NCBI RefSeq assembly: GCF_964340395.1
Contig: NC_135564.1
Location: 9,147,361 to 9,211,360 of the forward strand
Direction: 5' to 3'
Length of the DNA stretch: 64,000 nucleotides
From: Glandiceps talaboti
Lineage: Eukaryota > Hemichordata > Enteropneusta > Spengelidae
Shown: one piece after another, positions 1 to 13,200 of the stretch
Layout of the letters: each line of letters starts with the position of its first letter
Numbering within the stretch: the stretch's first letter is position 1
Program-made: the position numbers and the translations under genes
Notes under the pieces: model-generated
Databases searched by the model: none
What the model saw: the letters and a program-made list of their open reading frames with translations, nothing else
What the model was told of the DNA's origin: nothing

Positions 1-720
1 TGCTTAATCTATTTCCAAAAAATATTTTCAGTGTTTTTGTTAAGTGTTTCAAACAGGTTAAATCTGCCCAAATCCCCTGGCTTTCCCTAAGATCGTTGTT
101 TTCAAATTTAACAATACAAGGCTAGTGGAAGGAAACTCAGAAGTGGATAATATAGCGCCCTCTAATGTTGATATAGTGGTGTGGGGGAATAACATACACT
201 ATGGCATATACCAAACACTGCATGTCCCTTATGCAGTGTTTTTGCTTAAAGGTTGGGGAACCCCGGTAACAGAAAAGGAGAAAGGAGTAAAAATGGCAGT
301 GTTTCCCCATAGAAATTATCATGGTAATTTTGTTCGGGAACCCAGGTAAAATGACATGAGAACCCCGGTTGATTTTGCCTACTTACCACCCTGGCAAAAC
401 ACTATTAATGGCTCTACTGACAAGGCAGAACTACTGTAAGAATCTAGGATTGAATCCTGCGCCTGTCATGGAGTTCTAAAACTTACCAAAAACACTGATT
501 TTGCATGGCTGTTTCCCTTTCTTGAATAGAATAAATAAACTCTGTTGCCATTATTGTTTGTTTTCAGTTTTGAAGTTTCATTTCAAGTAAATTATGTTCG
601 ATAAACTGTTGCATGAAATTTGCTAGTCTCAAGATTGCTGGTTTTACTTTATTTTTTGAAAATCTTGACATTGCCAAGTTCAAGGTCATTATGTCTAAAA
701 TTAGAGTACAAATGTTTTAG
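1..720. other. Intronic sequence upstream of the first visible MAP exon
   Basis: No exon or element is recognised here. The stretch should be intron of the tau/MAP-family gene whose exons begin at 721, because that exon starts after a good acceptor (tttag) and must have upstream exons outside the window. Short open frames lack family resemblance and splice context. Confidence 0.4.
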
Positions 721-3348
721 ATAAAGTCCTACAAGGTAAAAAGTAACTACAACAAAGTCCACAGTCGTGTTGGATCAATGGAGAACATTAATCATACCCC
801 TAGGGGTGGCAATGTAAAGGTAAGGGGTGTGTCACTCCTTGTGTGTGGGTATCTGTAATCACCCTCCCCTACACTCTCTTTCGTACTGTAGTCGATATCT
901 TCTTTAGTAATGCATCTGTATCTTCTAACTTTGAAAAATCTTGCATGTAACATAATTATGTAACCAACAGCCATGTTTGTAATGAACTGTACTTATCCAT
1001 AGTCTTGGTTTAATACCCAGATTCTCACCACTGGGGGCGCTACTACAAGCTCACCCAGGCAAGAGTCTGGGCAAACATATTTAATTCAAAGTCGCCCACA
1101 CTGTAAGTCACACAGTACATTTCTTCTAAGATATGAAAAATGAGCTTACAAGGCCTGAATTAAGATGTATCTGTCACTTGTGACATGATAACCTGTCTCA
1201 AAGGTACCTGGATCATTCAGGGTTGAATGTGAAGTATTTCCCAGTATGCACTGCTTTGGGCAAGAGATCTAGTGTGGGTGACTTTGGATTACGTTTCCCC
1301 AGACTCTCATCTCATACTACAGCCCCTAGCAGTGAGAGTCTGGGTAACTGAGACTATTATCGTGAGTGATTGGATTGGTACTCAACAAACTAATGGATGG
1401 GGTTCCATGTGGTTCATTTTGAAATACAGTATTAACAACTGACATCTTTTTAATATATTTTTGGTGTGTTTGTTTTGCCTATGAATTGTTTGCTGAGTAT
1501 ATCTACTGCGATGAATCTTTCTTTGTCAGCTTGTCTTGCATGTCCTATGTAGCGAACAGTTGATATTGCCTGTAACATATGTTATCACTGCCCTGGCTCA
1601 TTGGTCTAGCTTATCTTCTCTTTCTGAGAAGAGTGAGACTGATGAGGGTGCCCTACCATGTCATAACTTACAGACTATCGTTGCTATTGTATACTTCTTA
1701 GGTCATTTGGGTATTCGGTGGCCAAGTGGTTATAGCTTGTGTGCCTTTTATCATTGTAATCTGGGTTCACACTCGCCAAGCATTAGCTGAATTTGTTTGA
1801 AATCCTAGATCTGTATGTAAGAAGGCCGGGTGACACTAAGTGTCAGATGTCTTTCAAACAGCGTCAGATGTTCACCAGTTTGCTCCTGCAAGAAGTTGCT
1901 ATCTCAGTGATATCTTAAAGTGTGGAATGTGTAGTTTGTTATTAAACAGAGCCAGTGAACACTAACATGAAATGGGCTGTATGTAATTCTCCAATCATCC
2001 AGCACTTTGGGGAGGAGTGGGAAGGGGAGGGGTGACTCACTCATTCACTCAAAAAAGATTGAATCTTGAGTTTACTAATCCTCTGAAAGGTACAACCATT
2101 AAAACAATAGCCTTGACATTGGCTCAAATAGGTGTTCAGATCTGATGTCAGCCAGTGGGGGGGGGGGGGGGGGGGAGGTGCGGTCCAAGATGAAAACACC
2201 TACCCATGATTAGGAAATTTTCAGATTAAAATATTTAGGGATTTTCATGCACAAATGTACATCATTGGATCCCATGTTACGGTCATCCCTTGGGATAACC
2301 CTGGGTCATCAACCTTATAAGTTAGCTTGCTAATGAAGTATGGTGACGTCCTACGGGTTACATTGCATCATGCATATTATGGATTGTTGTGACAGAGAAA
2401 TCTTGGGGAAAATCATCCAGTCATTTACCTTTATTCTGTTGCTGTGAAGATTTTTCTAAAGCATGGGGACGTTTCTTATGTTATATTCAACCCATGATTA
2501 GGCAATTTTCAGATGAAAAGTCAACCCATGGTTTGGGATTTTTACAAAAAAAAAAGTTACCCACATACCTGCACACCTTTCTATGGGAGTATCCCCACAA
2601 CCCCACTGGGGATGTCAGAGGCCCAGGAGATCGTAACTATCGGAATGGAACTATCTAACTATAACAGCTACAGACTTACTGTGTCTCTTTAATATTAAGC
2701 TATGGTATTCACTTTAAAACTCCATAACGCTATGAGTGTAATTACTATATAATGTGTGACTGTTAGCTAATAATGTGTATCTTGTTGCAACAGATTACAG
2801 ATGAAAAACTAGAATTTAAGGAGAAAGCTCGTGCTAGGATTGGATCGTTAGAGAATGCAGACCATACACCAAGTGGAGGCGAAGTTCAGGTTTGTTACGT
2901 TTTTGGAATTTTAATGATGATGTACAGAGGAGGTAGCATTTATGTTTGTTGAATTTCAGTTTTGAGTTCTAATGAGTTACATACAGTGAATACCCAGATT
3001 ATAAAGGAAATACACAAAACCTAGTGATTTACCTGTAATATTTCAAACATTGTAAAAACAGAGTTACACTTTAAACATTGGTGGCAGTGGTGGGATCAAA
3101 AACCCTCACCAATAAAATCACATGAAAGTATGATTTTTGATAAATTTTGACAGTTAGATTTGCCTAACCCTTTAAAAAACTAATAATCTGTAATTATAAT
3201 ACATTCTAGTTACGGTTTTAAAATTTGGGTTTTTATTCAGATTGAGAGCCACAGATTAGATTTCAACAAGAATGCTTCATCTAAGATTGGCTCACTACCT
3301 ACTGATGAGATGGAGGAAGAGGAACCTGTTGATGATGTTATGGAATAA
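721..3348 (+). CDS. Tau/MAP2/MAP4-family microtubule-associated protein, 3' end (partial)
   Basis: Only the C-terminal part lies in the window. Three coding exons, all phase 0, are seen at 721-819, 2794-2889 and 3241-3348 (stop TAA). Each encodes one tubulin-binding repeat of about 32 residues. The repeats carry the KXGS-type motif as RVGS, RIGS and KIGS, preceded by IKSY, ITDEKLEFKEKA and IESHRLDFNKNA, and ending HTPRGGNVK or HTPSGGEVQ. The PGGG signature of tau repeats is PRGG/PSGG here. In this family the repeats bind along the microtubule, and the KXGS serine is the usual MARK-kinase target. After the last repeat comes a short acidic tail (EMEEEEPVDDVME), unlike the longer tail of vertebrate tau. 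A good donor lies 22 bp after the stop (acg|gtaagg) and an acceptor at about 4020, suggesting an intron in the 3'UTR. Upstream exons are outside the window, so tau, MAP2 and MAP4 cannot be told apart. Confidence 0.88.
1000..1356. mobile_element. MITE-like element with long terminal inverted repeats, in MAP intron
   Basis: The first and last ~100 bases are inverted copies of each other: the left end reads AGTCTTGGTTTAATACCC and the reverse complement of the right end reads AGTCTCAGTTACCC; the similarity continues through an AGAGTCTGGG block and an AAAGTC.CCCACACT block. Both ends sit at a TA dinucleotide, which would fit a Tc1/mariner-like non-autonomous element. There is no open reading frame. 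Confidence 0.65.
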
Positions 3349-4552
3349 AGAACACTGCAGATTTTTAACGGTAAGGTTTCTCACAGTTACATGTATTACC
3401 TCGGTAGTTATACACTCAGGGGTTTAAATTATTTTACTGAGTATATTTAGGATATATTTCACTCAGTCTTCTACTGTGGATATATGTATTTGATAGGGTG
3501 AGAAGTTGCACAAGTTGATGTCATGGTATGTACGGAAGGAACTTAACTTTAAAGGGAAATTTATACGGCCATTTTGAAGCGTAATTGTTGTTGTATTTAA
3601 AGTTACTCGCAGTATTCTACTTACTGAAGCAAGCCTAACTGTTGCTTGTAATTCACTGAAGTCAAACCTGGTATATCGATATTACTCATAAACGATCTGA
3701 TTACAATGTTTTTACATCGCATAAAATGTTGAGGAAATATCTACTATGTATGCAATTAACAGTTCTAACAATGCCAGAAAAAACTGTAATGCCATAGATG
3801 GCATGCACCAACATTTGAATCATATTAGAATAGTCTGACCATGGTTCCGTGTAAGTGTTTTTACTCGAGTAAAAAATTATAAACTCAGCATGATTTGACA
3901 GAAATACACATAAATACCATCAAGTGTGCAGTTTTATCTTTTCTAATTTAAACAAAAATTCTAATATGAAATTTGTTTGACTAATAATTAACATGAATAT
4001 ATAATATGTCCATTTGTTTTCAGATACCAACATGTTCAAAAAATTGACTGCAATGAGATATACTCTACCACCATGTGACTACCATGTGACCATCACATGA
4101 CAACATTTAGTCCAACTCTTGCCAACAAGTATGAAATATGATCACGATGTACAGCTGAAATCTACAAAGGGAGTTGAGGCAATAGGACTAATAGATATTT
4201 TACGATAGACTAAATAGTTAAGACCTAAGTCAATTCCATTCTGTGTAAAACAATAGACACCCAGATTAAGAGCTGATTTTTGATTGGTTTAAAGAGGTAA
4301 ATGGATGAATATATGAATATTAATGAGGTGATAGTAATATTCATGACATTTCCTGTGGTAATCAATGTTTTGTGTAATCGGTGGTGAAGTTTCATTATAG
4401 CTGATATTTTATGCAAATTTCATGTCAATTTATGGTAAAAACAGCGTCATTGTGAATATAAAGCTTACAAGTACTGGATACATTCCTAAACACTTCATTG
4501 AAACATGAACTAGAAGTTAGGTTAGTTATATATGGACAGGTAACCCACACTG
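3349..4552 (+). other. 3'UTR region of the MAP gene with a probable 3'UTR intron
   Basis: The stop at 3346-3348 is followed by a consensus donor at 3371 and a pyrimidine-rich acceptor (tgttttcag) ending at about 4021. That suggests the 3'UTR is spliced and continues after 4021 towards the minisatellite. No clear AATAAA is seen before the minisatellite, so the transcript end is not fixed. No coding sequence is recognised. Confidence 0.4.
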
Positions 4553-4554
4553 TG

Positions 4555-5800
4555 ATACATGGATTGATACATTCACAGACACATGGATTGATACATACAC
4601 AGACACATGGACTGATACATGCACAGACACATGGATTGATACATGCACAGACACATGGATTGATACATGCACAGACACATGGATTGATACATGCACAGAC
4701 ACATGGATTGATACATGCACAGACACATGGATGGATACATGCACAGACACATGGATTGATACATGCACAGACACATGGATGGATACATACACAGACACAT
4801 GGATTGATACATACACAGACACATGGATTGATACATGCACAGACACATGGATGGATACATACACAGACACATGGATGGATACATACACAGACACATGGAT
4901 GGATACATACACAGACACATGGATTGATACATGCACAGACACATGGATTGATACATGCACAGACACATGGATGGATACATACACAGACACATGGATGGAT
5001 ACATACACAGACACATGGATGGATACATACACAGACACATGGATTGATACATGCACAGACACATGGATGGATACATACACAGACACATGGATTAAGCACA
5101 GACACATGGATTGATACATGCACAGACACATGGATTGATACATGCACAGACACATGGATTGATACATACACAGACACATGGATGGATACATGCACAGACA
5201 CATGGATTGATACATGCACAGACACATGGATGGATACATGCACAGACACATGGATTGATACATGCACAGACACATCCCATGGATTGATACATGCACAGAC
5301 ACATGGATTGATACATGCACAGGCACATGGATGGATACATGCACAGACACATGGATGGATACATGCACAGACACATGGATTGATACATGCACAGACACAT
5401 GGATGGATACATGCAGAGACACATGGATGGATACATGCACAGACACATGGATGGATGGATGGATACATGCAGAGCCACATGGATGGATACATGCACAGAC
5501 ACATGGATGGATACATGCACAGACACATGGATTGATACATGCAGAGCCACATGAATTGATACATGCACAGACACATGGATTGATACATGCACAGACACAT
5601 GGATGGATACATGCACCACAGACACATGGATGGATACATACACCACAGACACATTGATTGATACATGCACCACAGACACATGGATGGATACATGCACAGA
5701 CACATGGATGGATACATGCACCACAGACACATGGATGGATACATGCACCACAGACACATGGATGGATACATTCACAGACACATGAATGGACAGACACATA
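4555..5800. repeat. Minisatellite with 24-bp unit, about 50 copies
   Basis: The unit is ATGGATTGATACATGCACAG plus ACAC, with variants GGATGGAT, ATACAC, and a 27-bp form containing an extra CAC/CCA towards the right end. Because 24 is a multiple of three, several frames stay open for hundreds of codons on both strands (up to about 560 codons on the minus strand), giving periodic pseudo-proteins such as HGLIHAQT or HVSVHVSI. There is no sign that these are genes. Confidence 0.95.
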
Positions 5801-6294
5801 CATTAACAAGTTTTGTAACATGCAAGAACACGAATTAACAGTTGTTATCTCAGCCAGACACAATGACAACAAACAGAACACATACACAGTGTGGGAGCTA
5901 TAGTCTGTCAAAACGTAACTATACACTCCGTACACAAAGACAGTGATTTGCAGTGAGTATGAAGTCATTGTCAAAATGTCAATTTCATTCAGAGTTAAAA
6001 GAACTGTAGGCAGTATGAGTATACACGAACAAGATCTACATTTGAAGGAACTTTTTGAAAAACATAAACACTTTTCAATGTAGTCATTGAATTCACTCAT
6101 GTTTTCACTTTTATCGAATTTTATGTGATCAAAATGATTTTCTTGACTGAGACTTTTGTGTAAATTTTGGAATTTTTCACATACATACAATCTGATCATT
6201 GCACTATCTAACATGGCATGTCAGTGGTTACCATGGTTATATGTAAATACTTTACTTGTGATGTGACAAGAAAGATAGCTGGTCCTCCTGATAT

Positions 6295-6720
6295 GAGATT
6301 AGAACAATCCAGCCTTTTATGGGCATTGGAAGATTACATTTTATAGATGGAACAAAGACATGATGTGGTTGCAAGTTGTGATGTATAACTTGCATCACTT
6401 GTGATTTGTATTTTGGCAAGGTAGCTGTTTCTCCCAAAATGAGATTAGAACAATCCAGCCTTTTATGGGCATTGGAAGATTACATTTTATAGTTGGAACA
6501 AAGACATATGATGTGGTTGCAAGTTGTGATGTAACTTGCATCACTTGTGATTTGTATTTTGGCAAGGTAGCTGTTTCTCCCAAAATGAGATTAGAACAAC
6601 CCAGCCTTTTATGGGCATTGGAAGGTTACATTTATAGTAAAGGTGGAACAAAGTGTGATAAGACTTGTGATGTGGCTATTTGCTTTCCTTGTGATGTGGC
6701 TGTTAGCTTGTCAATCTTAG
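6295..6720. repeat. Three tandem copies of a 146-bp unit
   Basis: The phrase GAGATTAGAACAAYCCAGCC begins at 6295, 6441 and 6587, exactly 146 bp apart each time. The rest of the unit (GGGCATTGGAAG, GGAACAAAG, TTGCAAGTTGTGATGT, GGCAAGGTAGCTGTTTCTCC) is also repeated; the third copy decays after about 6640. Confidence 0.9.
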
Positions 6721-9700
6721 GTTGTTAACTCTCACATAGAAATATATTATGTTTGGCAAAAGCAGTATGTATATATATTTGATGGGAATTGTTTTAGAAA
6801 AACACAAATGGAAAACAATGATTTTGAAGACACATCAGCAAACAAATAAAAAGCTAGTAAATGTTTCTCATTATTGGCATGGTAAAAGTTTGTTTGAAAA
6901 AAAAAATATCACCAGTAATGTGGCATGCCCAAAGAGAAGAGAAATGTAGAAATGTTTAACCAACTACAATTTTTCTTTCTCAAAGGGGTAACACTGCAAA
7001 GCACCCTTTAAACTACAATGGTTTAAACCAACCAGATTGTTATAACAAGTGGACTATACCAAAGAGAGAACATTTAGGGTTACAGTTTCTAAAGTTGAGG
7101 CAAGATTCGAATGAATCTGGGAAACTGATTATAGTATGAAACAAATCTATACTTTAAAGTTGGAATTTAAGAAATGGGAAAAATTTAGCTTTCAGTTCAC
7201 TTTGTGGGGATGTCTTTTTTAAAAGAAAGAGTATGAGAAGGAATTATTCTTTCATATCAAACAAATCTTTGTGATGTAACAATAACACCAGTGAACAATT
7301 TACAAGCAATTTTTTCCATTTTTTGTTAACTCAAACGTTTTCTTCATATTTTATCCTTTTCTGGTTTAAATTATACTGTACTATTGTTGGCACATCGTTT
7401 ATTTGGTTGAAGACAACCAGTAGTTGAAAACAGGTGTTCTGAGCAGTAGTAGCATACTGAGCTGTGTTAGTGCCCTCACAAGGGCATTGGCCCAGTGCTT
7501 TTGTTTTTTGAAGATATATCAACCTCTAACAAACATACAAATCAACAATAGTTTGAAATGCAACACTGTAGCAAATGTGGATTATCAGTGTGTTAGTAAG
7601 CTTTTAAGGAGGGGAAGAGTCTAAGCAACTGTTCAACTGCAGACATTTTCTTTAAAGAAATAGAAAACAGTAGCAAATAAGTTCTGGTTGATAAACTGGG
7701 GCAGCGGAGGTTGAATTCTAATACAGTCACAGATATTAGTTAGAATGTTACTTATTATTCTGTTTGCTTTATAATAGGTAAGGGTGTACAAATGACAAAA
7801 AACCTTCAAGTTCATTATCACAGGTATGAAACAACGAGGGGATGGAAATGGAAAGACTCCAAAGTTAATGATCACAGCTACAAACCAATACAAAGTCAGA
7901 GCTACGTGAGCAAAGTATCAATATTGACAACACACAACAAGTGCACTTCAAAAAAAAAACGTTGAACTTTAAAAATGTTTGCTTTGTCATTTTTTATAGG
8001 AAACTCCTTCACATACCCAACAAGTATGGTTAAATTTGTTAATGTATTGATACTAATCAGAGTTTTATAGAGCACATTAGTAACTAGTCAACTGGTACAA
8101 CCCATTTCCATGTTAGTGTTCACTGACTGTGTTTGTTGTAACAACCATGCAGAACCCAATATAAGAAACTGGACATGCTACGCTTTAAGATAGGGAGATT
8201 TAATGAATACAGTTTCTTGCTACATTTTGTCTTAAAAGTGAAATGAACTACACATGCCACCATACAGACATCAAAACAGTGGTGCCTGCGTGTCTGCATC
8301 TAGTTACAGTATGTTTTAATTGGTTGAGTTCATTCAGACTAAATGTAGCAAGAAATTGCTATCTTGCTATCTTAAAGTGTAGAATGTGCAATTTCATATT
8401 GGTTTCTGCATGGTTGTATGAAACAGTGGGTGAACGGTAACTTGAAATGCGCTGTACATTGTTTTACAGCACAAAATAGATAAGTGTACACTTTAAGTGA
8501 CTTATATCAATACAATAAAAGAAACCTAGGAGGATATTACAAATATTTGTTTGTGTTTGTTTGTTTGTTTGATTGTCTTCAAGGAAAAGTCCAGTCAGAC
8601 TTATTTCTGCCTTTAGTGCACTTGTATTGATTGCTGCTATCAACTTAATATGTAATATTTGGGTGACAAAATAACACCACAGTAATTTACTCAACTTTGA
8701 AATCTTGTTAAGAATACTTTAATCTTTGTCTTATTAGATACAAAGTGTATCAAGACAAAGATATTAGGGTATGTGTGATGTCATCACCTGAGTTTTTTCC
8801 CATAAACCCTTGCAGGAAAAATCCAAAATGGCCAAACACATGTCAAGTGTAGTATGTCCGCTCTGCAAGATTTCAAAGCTGAATAAGTTACTTACATTAT
8901 ATGTGCTATTTTATCACCCAAAATCAGTTGATTGCAGTAATCAATAAAAATTTACTAAAGACAGAAATTTGTCTGATTGGACTTTTCCTTTGACGACAGC
9001 CCTGTTTATCTCTGTCAAATGTCAATCAAATGCAGTTTTCCAGGGGTCGGGAGCATTGTTCCGGGGATGGGGTGGGGTTTTCCAGGACCGTGCCAACCCT
9101 GCCTGATCAACCCTATATTTCTTGCCTGATTAAATAAAATAGAACAATAATTTCTCTATGGCCAGATAAAAAAACCCGACAACTTTACTGATGGTAAGAT
9201 GACGACACCATAAGTATGTATCTCAGTAAATATTATCGCATACTTATGAAATTTGATTATTTAACTTCCACAAATGTTGGTCATTTTTGAAATTAACAAC
9301 ATGTAAAATTTTCGAATGTAAATTTCATTCCAACGTTTTAAATTATAAGAGTGATGATGATTATCATTTCTACACAAATAAAGGGGCTTTATGTATTTTG
9401 ACAAGAAAACTCCGGTAAAACTTGTATTCACAGACATTTTTTTGCATGACCGAACCTCATTTACATCCATTCATATTCATATATCACCACTTGGTGGCGC
9501 TCTTCACACCTTTTTTTTCGTTTCAATAAATAAGAAATCTTTATTGACAAACATTGGAAATACAGCTAAGCTTTGCCAGAAATGTAAAAGTGATATATAC
9601 ACGCGGCTCATATTATAAAAAACCTGGCATAAAGGGTTCTCTTAAGATGATTCAGGTAGTTCAGATATGGAGACTCTTCCAGGACTCGACTTTAAACTCT

Positions 9701-10283
9701 AACCTTGGTAGTACTGCCAATATCGCTATGTGAACTATTTCAAGTACAATTATCTGTTGATTTCCAATGGTCTAGCTATTGATGGCCTAGTACCTTAGGA
9801 ATTTGGTAGTCTAAATATGTGTTTTGGAAGTCATATGTGTCCTCGCCTACTGCTAATTTGAAAGTCTAGATACAATGTTTAGTAGTCTATGTGTCCTGGA
9901 CTACTGCTAATTTTGAGCCCTGTCATCTGGTAGCAAACTTAGTCATCTTGTAGATTTGGAACAAGTCTTCATTGAGACACACAGTACCCAACGATATACG
10001 TCCATGCGATAAGAGCTAAAATGAAGGCATACTTGAAGTAATTTTCACTATAAAGTAGGCTGTATGTAGCCTTACGCCTGAGTAGGAAATACGATTTTAT
10101 ATCGACCGAGTCATCATCCATTTCTTTATCCCTTACCTTCCTTGCTCTACATTGATAATTTTGTCTGGAAATTCTCATATATTGTATTAATAAAACATAA
10201 ATATTTTCGTCATGAGAGTAGTTGGCATTTCTGTGCAATGAGCGCATAAATAGTCTTTAGAGCAAACATCACAAGTACATCTC
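6721..10283. other. Intergenic region between convergent MAP and ELAC1 genes
   Basis: I see no convincing coding exon on either strand. Open frames are short, lack splice context and are not family-like. The region must contain the 3'UTR of ELAC1 at its right end. It holds one foldback element (8573-8999) and a short GTTT run near 8550. Confidence 0.5.
8573..8999. mobile_element. Foldback/MITE-like element
   Basis: The left end (TTGTCTTCAAGGAAAAGTCC, then AGTCAGACTTATTTCTGCCTTTAGT) is matched in inverted orientation by the right end (ACTAAAGACAGAAATTTGTC, then TGATTGGACTTTTCCTTTGACGACAG). Inverted similarity runs about 65 bp or more and continues weakly inward (ATTGATTGCTGC / GCAGTAATCAAT). 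No coding capacity. Confidence 0.65.
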
Positions 10284-13200
10284 CTACTTCTTCGCTGGTA
10301 CTGGAATCTGCATCAAGTCTTCGGCAGCTACGACATCACCGTTTACAAATACTGCCCTCGCTTGGCCAACAAGCTTACTAACTGATTCATCTCCTTCCTG
10401 CAGACACCAAGTATGTATTGTTGTTGAAGTAAATATCATTTGCACTATTTATTTAAGTGAACCTTCATATAAGGGGAGATACATGTTTGTTGTCAAACAA
10501 GACAGACAGGTTTCTGTTTGAGTTAGATTGTGGATGGAGTTAGGCCCAAACATATTACTACTGGACACAAAGCATAGGTAAGTGGGCACCTCAATACCCA
10601 GAATTCCCTACTCCAGTGCACAGCAGTCAGTTCATAATTCTATTTCTTTATTTTTCAGAGAAGTCATGTGATGAGGTGGTGAAAGTAACTTTTTGTTTTT
10701 TGTGACTGACGACATCAACTAAAGCAGTTAGGACAAAATCATCCTCACTTTTTGTGAGGTGTAAATTTAAAATAAACTGGTACTCATAACATTTTGTGTG
10801 GATAATCATTAGCCTTCACATGGCACATCAAATTTTCAATTTTTTTCCCCATATTTCATTAAATTTAGTCTCCTCAGATGAAGTAAACAGTCAACTCACT
10901 TACCTTTGATGTATCTGACTCAGCTCTGTACCTTTGACTGAAATGGGTCAAAATGAGTTTCTTGGCGTTGATTTGATTCGCAAATTTAGCAGCCATACCT
11001 GTTGCATTGTTAAAAAAAGTAAAGGAGATTGACATAAATTATTAAATAATAGATGGATTCCGATGTAAAACATATTGTTTATAGTTCCCAGCATCCAATC
11101 AGAGAATGAAGTATAGTCACTTTGGAATAATACATCAGAGTGTTTGCCACATTTTGATCTGTGTACTATTAACTTTGGTCACGTAATAATGATTATTATT
11201 ACATATGTACCAGAGATTACTTGCACTGATGCATGCACACACTAGCTGTATTCATACTCCTAAGTGCTTACTACATTCAGATAAAGTAATGAATATTTAT
11301 TGTTCATCTAATGCATATATGTTGGCTAAGTCCCATGATGCAACACTGGAAAATGCTAGGTCAATGGAGGTGAAGGGCAGAACAACAAAGACCAGACTCC
11401 TGGAGATACAGTTGCAGCAAAATACAAGAAAGTCCTTACTGGGTGTGGAATGTCCATTTTCTATGCATTTTTCCATCAACTCATCCTCAAGGGTGGCTTC
11501 ATGGACCAAGATATCTGTATCCATGGCAATAGAAGCCATCTTGGAACTGCAGGAAGTGTCGCCTAGTATAACTGTTGTAGAAAAGAGTAAAATTACCAAT
11601 ATTACATCATGACATAGTGATCAAACTTAAGTCTAATTTAAACAATGCTTTCTACAAAAAAATTGCTTAGGAATCTTGTCAGTTTTACCAACCTGATCAG
11701 GTGGGTGGGTGGGTGGGTGGGTGGGTGGGAGATAGCCACCATGTTTCACTTTGGGAAGCAGGTGGTCTGCCACAGTTTTTGACTTTGGAAGTAGGAGGTC
11801 TGCAAAAATATGCTTGACTGGTTAAGAATGCAACCAGCTTTTGCTGTGAAATACCGGGAAATGATGATTTTCAAAAATGGCCATAGTACTTAACTATCAC
11901 GGCTATCACATGATCCAATAGATGCCCCCCCCCCCCCCCGAACAGCACACCTAGTGGCCAAACAATACAATCCTTTGTCTTTCTATTAACTGAACTATGG
12001 TGCATTGATGACAGTGATGGTAAATATTGTCACTGTATGAACAGTTACACTCTACAGTATCAAAACGTTGAGAATTTGCAATTTTTTTTTTTCGTTTTGT
12101 TTGTCTTTGAAATAAATTTTCACAATTAGTATTACTGCATAAAGGTAAATGTTATACATGTACTCAAGGTACGGGGATTCAAAGATGAACTACGGTTAAG
12201 TGAAAAAAAAATTTACACACACACAAAAAGGAGACTTATCCTTACCTAATTTTCTACCTGGTCTCTTTGGACCTACAGCATCTTCAGGTTTGACCTCAAG
12301 TCCACTCTCTAAGACAACAGTTTCCCCATTTTTAATTCTAGCATATAGTGGTCCTGGAGGAATACCCAACTCCTTAAGTTTCTTTGGATCTAACCTAGAT
12401 TTGAAATAATTTTTAAGTTAATGTTATTATTAGTTTTACTGTTTAAGATAGAATATAATATGAAATATGATTGTGAGTGGATAAGACATGTTGAGAGTAA
12501 AGACAAATGCATGCAATCTGTTCTTTCAATATGGAAGTATGTATCAAATTTCCTTGGAATTGATCGATGCAGTAGTTTCTAAGTTATTGTGTCCACAGAC
12601 AGACAGACAGACAGACAGACACACACACACACACACACACAACATTACCCTTCCTTTTGAATGTATGCAATCAGTTCTTGAGCTTCCCATAAAAAAGTTA
12701 TGTAACAAGTTTCATTAGAAGTGATGCAGCACTTTTAGAGATATTGTGTCCACAGAAAAACAGACCGACATATACACACACAGACAAAGAAAGCCACAAC
12801 ATTACCCTTCCTTCAAAATGTATGCAGTTGGTTCTCGCAAGATGTAGGTGTACCAAGTTTCATTAAAATCAATCCAGTACTTTCAGAGATATCGTATCCA
12901 CAGAAAAAAAATGCACACATATACACAGACCAAGGCAGCCATGACATTACCCTTCCTTACGGTAAGTATAACGTGACAGTTTTGAACAGCACTCAAGGGA
13001 TATGAAGACTATAAGCGAGATAATTAATATGTTGACCTACTTTCCAGGCTGTTCGTTTTCCTGTATCACAAAGCCAAATGATGGCACACGGTGGGTTAAT
13101 GGGGCAGCCATTACTTTCAGTTGACTTGTTGTACAACTGAAATCAAACAAGAAAGATACATAGAAAATCAAACATAATCTGATTAAAAACTATCAAACAA

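Noticed and set aside
4425-6214. Long open frames (up to about 560 codons) across the 24-bp repeat
   Set aside because: Fully explained by a stop-free 24-bp unit; the translations are perfectly periodic in several frames and on both strands.
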